A DNA stretch of 64,000 nucleotides from Larus michahellis. Its lineage: Eukaryota > Chordata > Aves > Charadriiformes > Laridae. Position 1 is the first letter of the stretch. Each line of letters begins with the position of its first letter. This document shows, piece after piece, positions 11,924-23,300 of the stretch. Both the position numbers and the translations under genes were made by a program. The stretch lies in the NCBI RefSeq assembly GCF_964199755.1, contig NC_133896.1, forward strand, positions 82,551,815-82,615,814, in the 5' to 3' direction. The notes beneath the pieces were generated by a model. The model was not told the origin of the DNA, did not search any database, and saw only the letters and a program-made list of their open reading frames with translations.

Positions 11924-14086
11924 TGCCACATGTAAATAGATGACCAACAGAACTCTCTCTTGTAAATTTTTTTTAAACCAACTTGCAGTGCTGTTTATCA
12001 GAGAAACTCAGAGGAGTGAGGAAAGGGGTGGGGGTGTCGATCAAGAGAGCAAGAGTAAAAGGCATGCGTGCTGTAGTTGCTGCCCCTACTTTTTTGCAGA
12101 ACATAAAATTGTGTTCATTCTTCAGCATCAGTTTTCTAATGAAGATGCTCCGTTCACAACCTAAGTGGGAATTTTATTTGGATGCTGCTTAGGTCCCCAG
12201 GTGTGTTGCAGTTCATGTGTGTTCACAGGAAAGCACTGGAGCATGATTCATGCTTGAAGATTTTCAGAAAGCTGTCTGGCAGCTCCCTAGAAACTTCGGT
12301 GAATTACTGCACCAGTTAAGTCTCTTCTTCCTCTGTAAGGCTTGATCCTGTAAATTGCCGAGTGCCTCAAATTCTGAATTTGAGTTGAAGGTGTTAAATA
12401 CCAGGTATTTCAAAGTTTCTGGGCACCTTACTACTCTTGTAGATGGGAGTAAGTTCAGGATCTTTTAAAAAAGTCGTCACTTTCTGACCTTGCAGGATAT
12501 AGCCTTTCAAATGATGAGGCTGAGAGAAGTGTCAGTTGACTTAACGTGAGCTTTCTGTACAAATCTGTAATTTGTGCCATCTTGGTATTAATTGACAGCT
12601 TTGTGTCTGTATTTCTTTATGAAACTTTTGAAGGAGGATTTTAGTACTTGCGCTTTTCTCATTTCAAATCTTGATTTTGGAAGGTATGTAGGGGAATTGG
12701 TCATTCTATTTGTGGCAGAAATGGCACGTTTTAACTATTTTTTGCGTGATTGGAGGAGATAAACAGCACTGTAATGTTTGGTATACAAAATAATGTTTAA
12801 TCCAATGTGAAAAAGAATTACACTAGTTTAAAGCAAACGTGCATCGACTTGTATTTGTTAGTGTTTTAGTCTTTTTGAGAGAGATCTGCAATGTTAATGT
12901 TCCTTTTTTTTTTTTAATACATGCTAGTCCAACACTCCCTTCTCTATGCCTGCATCTTTAACAGTGGCCAAAGTGAAAACACTGCAGACTATTTGTTAAG
13001 AAAACACTGAGTTAAAGCCTGTACATTGGCATGGGTTTTTTTTTTGTTTGTTTTTATTTTTTGTTTTTTTGAGGGGGGAAACGTGGTAAGGTGTGGAGGA
13101 GGAAAAAGTTGGTTAAAAGTGATTAGACATCTAGAGGTACTTTAGAATAAAGCTGCAGTTCATACAATACTTACCAGGCTTACTTTTTCCCCAGTGAACA
13201 TAAAAGCTGATGTTGGCAGAAATCCAAAGAGGGGAGAAATACTCAATTCTTAGCTTTGGAAAACATGCAGCAGATTTAAAAAAGAAAAATTATTAAAAAA
13301 AAAAAACAAACCAAGAAAAAAAACCAACAAAGAGAGCTTGGCCAGAATTAAAAATAAAAATAACTAGGTCCACAAACAATTAACAGATTGATCTTGGACC
13401 CTTATGTGTGTGTGGTATGAGCGCACACACTTGTGTGTGTTTGTGTGTGTGCATTTGCTTTGCTTTATTTCTTTTTGGGTTTTGGCTGTTTAGCTTCTAA
13501 TTTTTTTCCAGGATGTCTGATTTTCCTTAGTCCTTCCGGCTGTGCATTTTCTCATTAGCCTTGAGCTCTTTTGGAAAACAGATAACCAAAACAGATACTG
13601 AGTCCATTTTTCAGTCCTTATCTTCTCCCTCCTTTTCCTCTTGTTTCTCCTCCCTCCCTTTCATTCCTTTCTCATTCTCTGGGTTCATAAAGCCCTGGAA
13701 CTATAGAGAGAGATATATATAAAAAGATAAGCCTCTTTTTTAAAAAAACAAAAAGTAAAACGTTTACAATTGAAAAATAATCTTCTGAAAATAGGGTTTG
13801 TTTGGAGGGGGGTTGTGTGTGTGCAATGCTGCTGTTTTCTGGATACTTTAATGGAGCATGTCCCATGTACCCTCTGAGGCTCTGCACTGCCCACCTCTGT
13901 GGCCCCTCCTCACCTCTCTGCTGCTCTGCTGTTTTATCTTCACTTGGACCTTAAACACAACTCACGGACATTATGCAGAGAGTCTTCAAGAGGCAATAAA
14001 CAGAACAGTATTAACCTGCTTTATGGAGGTTTGATCATGCTTCTTTGTACAGTTTGTTTTTGTTTTTTTTATTTTAAAAGGAATGT

Positions 14087-14092
14087 AATAAA
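14087..14092 (+). promoter_or_regulatory. Candidate poly(A) signal of RIMKLB (proximal)
   Basis: AATAAA in gaatgtaataaaatgg, followed within 30 bases by a T-rich/TGT-rich downstream element (tttttttttgtag, then gttgactgttggtgtt). Two further hexamers lie upstream at 13146-13151 and 13995-14000. This cluster would give a 3' UTR of about 2.2 kb. Confidence 0.4.
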
Positions 14093-17000
14093 ATGGCTTT
14101 TTTTTTGTAGAATTAAATATTATTATTAAAATCAAGTGAAAGGTTGACTGTTGGTGTTAAGCAGGAGAATGGGCCACCTGGTCCAGCCACAAAAGGAGCT
14201 TCAGCAGTAAAGGTATTTTCAAGTCTTTTCTTCCTGAGCCTTCAAGTGCAGAGGTTAAACGTGAAGAATATAAAGGTCTTTAACTTCCATGAAGAGTTGC
14301 AGAAACACAGAACATGAAAGAAACCTAATTTTCCAGTCTCTTCCAGAGACTCATCTCCCCCTGCTTGTTTATGTAAGGGGAATTTGGGTGGTGTGTGTTT
14401 GTGGTGTTTTGTTTTGGTTTGGTTTTTTTTCTTTTCCTTTTTTCTTAGGTGACTGCACTCCTTGAGAGGTTGATAGGGTCAGTCTTTCCCTTCTCAACTG
14501 TGGCACACATTGAGCACATGTGGAATAACAGAAGGGAGTAAACATTTGCTAGTTGATACAGTAGGACCTCTGTATTTCTATCACAGGAAACTTCTTTTAA
14601 AGGAAAGAACTGGTAACTGAACATTCTGGAGTGTTTTTTGAGTCTCCGTAGTATTTTGCAGGGAAAGGCTATGGCTCACAGGAACTTTACATTTCCATCA
14701 CTGTTCCAGAATGTCCAGGTTACACCTCACAGTAGTAAAATCTTTGAAGTAAACGTGAGATTTTTTGAAAGACAAAGAGTGGATTCAGAGATTTATGGTT
14801 TGGCTCCCTTGGGATAAGATGCTCCTATGTGGTTGATGCTTCCATTGCTAGCTTGGAGATAATTCTATGCAATAGTGGTCAGGGAGGCAGACAGGATGTA
14901 TGTTTGTTTGGACATTGGGTATTGATGCTACATATGAAAACCTTGCTTGAGGGTTCATTGGTACAAATGGGCACACTTGTCTTGTGTATTTACTCCCTGC
15001 TTATCCATTGCTCCTGAAATACTGAAATGTGTAGAATGGGCTGGGGGTGTGAGGGGGGTGTCTTGTTTTTACTTAAAGGAGAAAAACGTCAACAAATCTA
15101 GCCTGTGGTGACGAGGCAGTGTCTCCCATTGAAGGTGAACTTTACAGACATGAGCTTTGTACACTGTATTTCCTTCAGTTCCACATGTTGAAAAATACAT
15201 GCTAAACTTTTATACAGTTGCACTAACACTACCTCTGTATGTAGTTTTGGAAGCATGTGCTGAAAAAATGGTCAACGTAGTGCTGGATTACACATAGTAT
15301 TAATAACAGCTGATGGTGTTACAACTGTTTTTGTATATTCTAATGTTTGAAAGAGCCAGGTAGAAACTCTTGTTGGCAAGAATAAGTTTCTTAAACTACA
15401 TCTGATGAAATTTTGTTCTTTGTAACACTGGAGATTTTCTTCTGTTCAATTTACTGCATTTATAATTGATGTCTTGCTATGCCAATGTACAGATTGTATC
15501 TTAAGCCTTGTATTTAATGCTTTAATGTGTTTTATAAAATCTTTTCTTGGAATGTTACAACACTTCATTGGTAACACAGTGTCAATGATTGATGCACATG
15601 TGGACTCTTAACGTTTTTGTTCTGAGCTGATGGTCACTCTTGGAGAGTTTTCTCCTACTTCGTGTGCTATCTTTCATGTGTGATACTCAGGAAATAACCT
15701 CTGGAACATCTGTGTATGTCCGACGCAAAGGAGATACTTCTATAGATGTTGTAATGGACTTCAAAATCCAACAAAAGAAACCAGTGACGTTTGCTAAATC
15801 TTTTCTCCCCCTTATTGCAAAAATCTATCAGTTAAATACGTGAGGGACCTTAAGGGACTTTGAAAACAAATCACATGTACAGTATCTTTCTCATGGCTCA
15901 CTCTTTTTGAGAAGGTTTATGGGCTTTATGGCTGGTGTGAGACACACGACCCACTCCTGTTCTCTCTATGGAATAGTAGGTGCTCTGACAGGTAACTTCT
16001 GTTGCTACTGTCTTTTCATTTTTAATTTTTTCACTGTTCCAGGAATTGTTTTAAACTGAACATTGCAAGGTTTATAACCAGATGTTTGCTGCCTTTTCCT
16101 TTGTTTTATTTCTTTAAGTCTTTTTTAATCTTTGAGGGTGACTTTTGGAGCGTTCTGGTGGTCGATCTTGGCCTGCTGTTGGAAGTCTCCAAGCCTCTCA
16201 TCTTTCCAATTTGAGTTGAAAAGTTTTTGTTTTGTTTATTTGTTTAAACCAATGACACAAACTAGACGTGCGGATTTTGGGTGGGATTTGTTGTTGCTCT
16301 ATTTTGTATGACTTATTTTCCCTTTTTTAACAGAAATGTGTTCTAACAGTTCACACTTTGTTACTGTTCTTTGCAAAACTTTTCAGGAGCCAAAAAAGTC
16401 AAACAATGCAGTGAAAACCTTCCCTTCTCCCTTTTCCGATGGCGAGAGTGAGAACTTATGAAAAGTCCTTGAGAATGTTCCTTCCTAAACTTTTCCCCCC
16501 AGTAATGCAAGCGGGTAAAATGGTAAACGCAGCAGTTTGGTGACATCCAAACCCACCTGTTGTCAGGTAAATTGACTCTTTTCTGCTCTTACTGTAACCT
16601 TCGTAAATTTGCTAACTTTTCTGCCTTCCTTTTCTTCCCATCAGTTCATTTTGGTGAAACTTCTTGAATGCTTTCTTTAACAGTGATATTTAGAGAAAAT
16701 CCTACTTTTCTTCATTTCCCCTCCTTATACATGTTGACCTCTAAGAAAACTGTCATTGTCCTTTGCTTTACTCAGGTGAGACAAAAGTGAGTCCCCTCGT
16801 GTAAGTACATGAGGGATAGTTTTGTAATGTGTTAACTCCACCCTCCTCTTTATTGCTTCAAGGTAGTTTGCCTTCAAGTGTACTGTTTTAGCTTAGGTTT
16901 TTGAAAGATTTGATACTTTCCATTTGCTAAGTGAACATAAAATGTAACTGCATCAATTAGGAGTTGATTGGTATGAAAAACTAGTACAAAGAATGTTAAA

Positions 17001-18217
17001 TTAAATTATTAAAATTCAATAGAGCAGGATCCTGTAAAGAGGACAGATGGGAGAATATGTGTGCTACAGAACAAGACTGTGTGGCTGATAATACCTCTTT
17101 GTCAAGGATGGTGTGACGCAGGTTATGTTGCCCTTAGTGCTGTACCTAAGTACTTGTACACTTTATCGTTCTTTGGTAACTCCCTCCCTTAATCTCAAAC
17201 CACTTAAAAGTGCTGGGAACGTAATATTTTTTTTTTAACTTTGTCTAAGGAGAATCTGTATTTTACTCACAGAGGTAAATACCAGACGATTTGAATACCA
17301 TTCAAAGTGTAAGAACGAATATAAGCCTTCAGACAGGCTTCCTGATGCAGTGTTTTATTTCCCATGACATCTGTAAAGAATTAGCACTTGTTTCAGGGTT
17401 TTTTTTTGTGTACATTAATAACTCTTCTGTATCATCATAAAATAGTCTACTCTTCGTCTTCTTAATTTATATTTTCCTGAACACAGCAAATTTATCAGCA
17501 ATACCATAAATTGCAACTTCATATTAAGGTGGGAGGTAATAATTTTAGAGTAAAGTTTTGCTCTCAGTTACACTGAGATAAACCTGGAATCGTGCTGTGA
17601 AAGTCAGTGGAGTGATATCCAATTTCACTGGTATAATTGAGTGTATAAATTGTGTCTTTAATTTTACTTGCAAGATAATTTTACAGACCTGTTATACTTA
17701 TGTTTCCAATGCTTTTTCCTTTCAGACACACCCACCTCTTGCGTCTCAGCACTGGGCAGGCCTATTCCTTTATTTGTGTATATTTTTGTGCATCAGCTGC
17801 TGTAGGACACGGGTGTAACACTTTCAGGCATGTGGTTGGGTGTCTTTTTGGGAGAGAGATCGTGGGTTTGTAATATGTAAAAAAAGCAACTTCTTTTCCT
17901 CAAATTTGTTGAACAAATTCATGTCGGCTGACAGTTTTGCATCTCTAACCTGATGTTATATATATTATGTGAAGATTTTTCTTGAAAGGAGGACAGTACT
18001 AGTTCTTTGCAGTGTCTGCAAATGGTCTTTGGTGGGGAAAGTTGGTAAAAATTTACTGCGTTCTGCAGAAGTTAATGTCTTAATATTTAATGTTGCTTGA
18101 AAGGTGGTTTTACAGATCATGCTCCTTCCTGTTTATGGAATGGCTTTCAAAGCCTTGTATTGATCTTGGTTGTGCCCAGTGCTTTGCCTAGTGTATGGGG
18201 AAGTGTTGTAGAACTTG

Positions 18218-18223
18218 AATAAA
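18218..18223 (+). promoter_or_regulatory. Candidate poly(A) signal of RIMKLB (distal)
   Basis: AATAAA in gaacttgaataaaccatg. It is followed by a G/T-containing stretch (aaaggggatgattatgtgcatg). It would end a 3' UTR of about 6.3 kb. It was chosen because no comparable signal follows before clearly intergenic sequence. Confidence 0.35.
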
Positions 18224-18240
18224 CCATGACATCTTAGACA

Positions 18241-20096
18241 AAGGGGATGATTATGTGCATGCTGAACAAGAACTTCTTCTATATGCCCTTCTGCTGCAAC
18301 AGAGTAATAAAACTGGTAGGTGGCAGCAGTAGCAGAAGAAACTCATGTGACTGTGACCTGGGAAACCTACAGTACTGGGAGAAATGGATTGCAAAATATT
18401 AACTGAAGTAAGGGGGATGGAGGAGAGAGGCAGAGTCCCTGAACTGTCCCTTTGAATGGTGAGTCTAATTTACAGAATTCTAACCATCAAAAGACTAGCT
18501 GTAGTACAGTAGACATGTTGATCTATCCGATTTGGTGTTTCGTTACCTGACATCCTAATTCTCACCTTTGATTCAACATTCTGGTTTCCCCACTGCCTTT
18601 ATAAGGCACAATATATGCCTTAAAAAATTAGACCTCACCAAGTTGCCACATCTTAAGAGTACTGGAAAATAAGGTACAAAGGAATTTATCTAGTCCATCC
18701 ATCTCTCTGCCCCGCAGGAAGATCAGCCATAGTTACGCCATTGGTGACATGTTTCTTTTAACCTGTTTTACAAATCAAGGAATAAATGAGGAAGATTCTG
18801 CAGTCTGTACCTACAGAATTTTATTTTATGAAGGTTAAAAGCATCCTTACTGTCAGCCAGTGGTCAGCTTCATGGTCTGAGAGCTACTCTGCTTTTTTTG
18901 CTACTTCTTTTTTTGACTATTTGCTATTTAATGCTACTTTTGGGATGATCCTCTTATGTACTTGTACATATAGGTCTTTTTTTAAAATGTTCTTGAGCAG
19001 TTTATCACAATGCTACTTGGTGATAACCGAAATTACATGTGTGTATATATATATGTAATAACATTTCATATCAAATGTTGGTCTGTTGAATTTAAAGCCT
19101 CGTCCACCTTTGAGTGTGAAGAACTTCTATCCTAGTATTACCAACATGCATTATTTTATGCAAGGGGCATAGTTTACAAATGCGTATAATAAGCAACCAG
19201 TTTCATGCTGTAATGACACTTTAAGAAATCAGAATTTTTGCTGGAATGTGATGGTCACTTGAGATTTAGGGACAACAGCAGGGATTCACCTGTAACAAGT
19301 AAATAGATTTGGCATCAGGTCTGAATCGTATCCTTGAACCATTCTGATTTTGTCCAGTAGGGTGCAATGGTGCACACTTAATTCAAATTAATCTAGATGA
19401 ATTTTTCAAAATTCTGGCATGAAGTTTCCTATATATAAAAAGCCTCTTTGAGACTTTCCCCTCTGTTTCTGAATCCTGGCTTTTTTTTTTTTTTTGGTTA
19501 GTATAACTAGTCATATCACTAAATCCAAACTGGTAAGTACAGAACATAAATTACTTTTTAGGTTCTTATCAGTCATTAGCCCATTACAATATAATGAAAA
19601 GAATTTAAGGACTTCTTATTAATTGAGATGCTCAGATCTCTTTATATAACACTGAAGAAAGATTTGTTTCTACATAATGTTAAAAGATTTTTATGTAAGG
19701 GGGAGATAAGATATTGATATAGGAGGAAAGTGAAAGTGCAGAATGTTCTCAGGCACCCAAATGCTATCACTCCCAAACTTGGAAATATTAAGTAGAAGCT
19801 CTAAAACAGGAAGAGCCAAAACCCAGATACATTATTCTCTGCTGTGACTCTTACATAGATACTAATTAGTGTGTAATGGTATTTATAGAGCACCATATAG
19901 ATTAAATGATACATGCCTTAGAAACACCATGATACTGAAGGACAGTGTTCATCTTTATGGAGACATGTATCTCAAGATAGAAAAAATGTTCAAAGCACCA
20001 ACAGTTAAAATTCTTTTTTGAAAGTGAGGAACGCAAAGTCTATAATGTTTCTGACTTAATGGCTGACAGCTAGTAGTTTCAACCACCTCTTAAGTT
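18241..20096 (+). other. Intergenic, nothing recognised
   Basis: AT-rich sequence downstream of RIMKLB. A short poly-T (about 19482-19496) and an AT dinucleotide run (about 19043-19055) are the only patterns. No gene or named repeat was seen. Confidence 0.5.
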
Positions 20097-20104
20097 ATCT
20101 AGAC

Positions 20105-20380
20105 CAGTGGTCTCTAAAAATTTTTGATTGCACATCCCTATCAGTAAAAAACATTTTGAGCATGCACCCCAGTATGTTTATTTGTAAGTTGTATACATCT
20201 CCTACTATGTACGTTATAAAACATACACAAACCCAGATAAAAAAGGGTGGGATAAAGGTGAAATGAACAGTATTTTAAACATTGATTTCATTGTATTTAT
20301 TAATGGTGCAAAAAATGCAGCCTTATGGATTGCCTTGTGTACCCCCCTGGGGAATGTGCACTCCATTTTGGAGACCACTG
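20105..20380. mobile_element. Non-autonomous hAT-type DNA transposon, complete, with 8 bp TSD
   Basis: The 276 bp element begins CAGTGGTCTCTAAAA and ends, read inverted, CAGTGGTCTCCAAAA. Imperfect similarity continues inward to about 32 bases (GATTGCACATCCC against GAGTGCACATTCCC). It is flanked by an exact 8 bp duplication, ATCTAGAC, at 20097-20104 and 20381-20388. The CAGTGGT ends and the 8 bp duplication are the hallmarks of the hAT superfamily (Charlie-like). The interior is AT-rich and non-coding, so it is a MITE that needed a transposase supplied in trans. Confidence 0.9.
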
Positions 20381-20388
20381 ATCTAGAC

Positions 20389-23300
20389 ATCATAAAGAAT
20401 TATTCTTGCACACGTCATTAGTGTGTTCTGTCATAACAATACCTCCCTTTTAAGTAAGTCTCCTACTAGAGATTAAAATGCTGACCTCTAGTAGGATGAC
20501 TTCTCTTTCTGAAAAGAAAGTAAAAGAGGAGAGAAGAGCAGATTATGGAAGCACTGATGAATGGTCTGGCACAGGGGAAGTTTGAATCTGGATCAGTTGA
20601 AAATGTGGATGAATGTGTCCAAGTGGATTGGGAGGAAAAAAAAATTGTGGTCAGAATATCTGCCAATATGCAGAATACAACAGTAGCTTTTGTACTTTGA
20701 TAAATGTTTCTAGTTCACTTACAGCTAAGTATTACTTGATGAATTCCAAATTCTTTTTCCTGTTATTATCTGGGGTAGTCACGCTAAAATTGGGAACAAC
20801 GCTTATATATGGAAACGAAGCTGGATCTGAGGTTTCCATATTCAGGCAACTAAATAGTCTCCAGTGCACATCAGGTACCACTTAGGACTGTGGACAACTG
20901 ATGTGCTTATCTCAGTAGCTTCTCACTTTTCATAGAGTCTTTAAAAATATTATGTGGAACCACAGGCTGGAAATCCCAGAACTGAGTTACTGCGAAGTGA
21001 AAGGAGACCAAATGTGCAAAGTGAAAAATATCTTAGTGGAGATTTGAAAAGAATCTTGTGAAATACAGTGATGAGTAAAGTCTGTGTGTGAGATGAAGCT
21101 CATAGAGAAGGTTTTTAAAATTGAGACAGACTGGAGACGTGAGAGAAGGAAAGTAAAATCTGGTCGTAGAGGCAAAGGAGTCTGAAGCATATGACAGTCT
21201 GTCAGCAGAGATGGAGATGAGGCAGTAAAACAGCTTTTGCCTTTTGCTACTCCTGAGCATTCTCACCTTTTTCTTGTAAGGAGGAATCTTACCAGACTTT
21301 CAGTACATAATATACACTAGGCATGCTAGCCTTTGGGGACTGGATATCAAAGGAGAGAGCTGAAAGTTGATACAGAGCTGTTGATATGGAAACTAGCTGT
21401 AGCACTTGCCTACTAGAATGGATGGCCATGTGATTAAAAATGTTACTGCACTGATTTTAGATGACAGTAATACTTGGGAAGAAGGGTGGCTGTCTGGCCG
21501 TGAACATGGGCTTATTTCCCAGATACGCCTGTAACTTTTTGCTTCTCAGCGTAGTAAGGGATAGAGGCAAAGAAATGTATGTAAGCCTTTTTAATGAGTA
21601 AGGGGACCATTCTAGGTGACTTAGTCAACTGTTCAGGGAATATATTTTTTTTTTTTGCTTGTGAAATAAGCAGGGATTTAGAGTAGTCTCCCAGATCTTC
21701 CGTGTTTTCACATGTGGCTGTCAATACAAAAGGGTATTATTACTTTTTTTCTACTAGATGTGACATAGCAAAGTGTCGTGTTCTCTGCCGCTTTGATACG
21801 GTAGAGATTTGAAGAAGGCAGAATATTTTCCATTCTTTTCATAGACTTCCAGGGGCAGGCAAGGGGTGGTATGTATGTGAAAGAAGGAATGGATAGGTTC
21901 CCCACGCTGACTGAAAAGCGGATTATGGATTAGGCTGATTGAAAAGTTAACATTTACATTGTACTTAGGCAAGGCATTTTCAGGGTATTTCTGCATCCCC
22001 TTTTTGTTCCATTTAGAAAGAGTACAAGTGTTACTAGAATATACAGAGTCTGCATAGTAATATGTCAGCGTATTAAGCTCTGCCAAGTGCATGTGGGGGA
22101 AGGGCTAATAAAAGATTTATGTGAATTTCTGTCTGTCTGCTAAATCTACTTTTTTATTTGGAGGTAATTTGCTATATGTAACTGCATGTAGTACTCTGTC
22201 TTAGTGTAATAGATTTGTTTGTTTGTTTGTTTTGTTTGGAAGGAAGGAAATGTGTTTGTGGAGTTAAATATGTCGTGCTGTTGTCCGTTTCTCTAGGAAG
22301 CAGAATGGTTAAGGGAAAGCAGTCAAAATGTATAGGAACTACACAACTAGTTATATCTGAAGTCTGGTGTCAGTTGAGTACTCATTGAGGTTTCTGGGGA
22401 GAAGGCTTTTTTGTCTATCTTTTAATAAAAGGAGACAAAGAAACATCGAGAAAGGACTTTGAAAGTGTTGCGTACATTGAATTGCATCTTTTGTTGCCAT
22501 TTCTTTTTGCTTTCAGAACTCTCTGGTGTCCTTCTGTACACATATCTTATTAAAAAAGCAGTGTCTGCTGAAATGTTTCTGGTGCATAGAGCTGAGGTCA
22601 GTCGGAACAGTGGGAATGCTCTTGAACTGAGAATGGTCAGCTGTGCTCATCTTGGCCTTGACCAGATGAGGACAGAGACTTTAAATGTAACATAGATTTT
22701 ACTGGGCTGTATATTTTTATTGCAATATATGCAGTTCTAGCAGAAGTCTTTGTCAATAGTATCCTGTATAGCTGTCACTAGAAAGTGCAGTTGCTTTTGA
22801 TCAACAATGAATTTTTAAGTTTCCCTTATGTAATGCTTTGCATTTTCCCAAGTAATGTGGTTTAATGTAATATGTTATATACAGTTTTCCAAATCAGGAC
22901 TCAATTTTTGTCTTAGACAAATTGCAGTATAATGGAGGTATTTTAATACAGGAATGGAAAAGAAATGAAGTTTTATTAGAGATCATTGGATTTTTTTTCA
23001 ATGAAGTATTGTAATCAGAAAAAACTAATTTATCACATTCATAAATTTTCAGGCATATATGTTAATTTCCAGAATTTATTGGGACAATCTCTCTTGTACA
23101 AAACAGCATTTGTTGTTAGAAACGGATGAAAAACCTGTAGGCGGAAAAATTAGCCAGTAATCCACTTGTTGCTACCTCTTTGGCCAGTCACGCGTTTTTT
23201 CTGTGCAGATTTCCTGTTTGTGGTGGAACCAGTGATACTGCTGAGCTTTCTCAATGCTTAGTTTATCTGTGTCGTAAAATAGGTACATTTTGGGGAGAAA

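Larger units (their letters stand above)
5667..18240 (+). other. RIMKLB: RIMKLB gene, 3' part (four coding exons and 3' UTR)
   Basis: This is the ribosomal-modification-protein rimK-like family member B gene. The product is a cytosolic ATP-grasp ligase, known from the mammalian family to join glutamate to N-acetylaspartate (NAAG) and to citrate (beta-citrylglutamate). The joined exons give 328 codons plus a stop. They cover the second half of the pre-ATP-grasp domain, the whole ATP-grasp domain and the Ser-rich tail. ATP-grasp landmarks seen are [14 protein letters not shown] (nucleotide-binding lysine and glycine-rich loop), [20 protein letters not shown], and [15 protein letters not shown] (metal-binding acidic/Asn region). 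The tail [19 protein letters not shown] is characteristic of RIMKLB rather than RIMKLA. The frame is intact, with near identity to the mammalian protein from memory. The promoter and about 58 N-terminal residues lie outside the window. Confidence 0.95.
11924..18240 (+). other. RIMKLB: Probable long 3' UTR of RIMKLB
   Basis: No other gene intervenes after the RIMKLB stop. The stretch carries AATAAA hexamers with suitable context at several points, the last convincing one at 18218-18223. The extent is inferred: a 3' UTR of several kb is normal for this gene in mammals, as I remember it, but the end cannot be fixed without transcript data. It contains homopolymer T/A tracts (about 12904-12916, 13035-13070, 13293-13325), a GT-rich tract (about 13406-13452) and a TTTA/ATT-rich end at about 14120. 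The open frames here are short and unrecognised. Confidence 0.45.
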
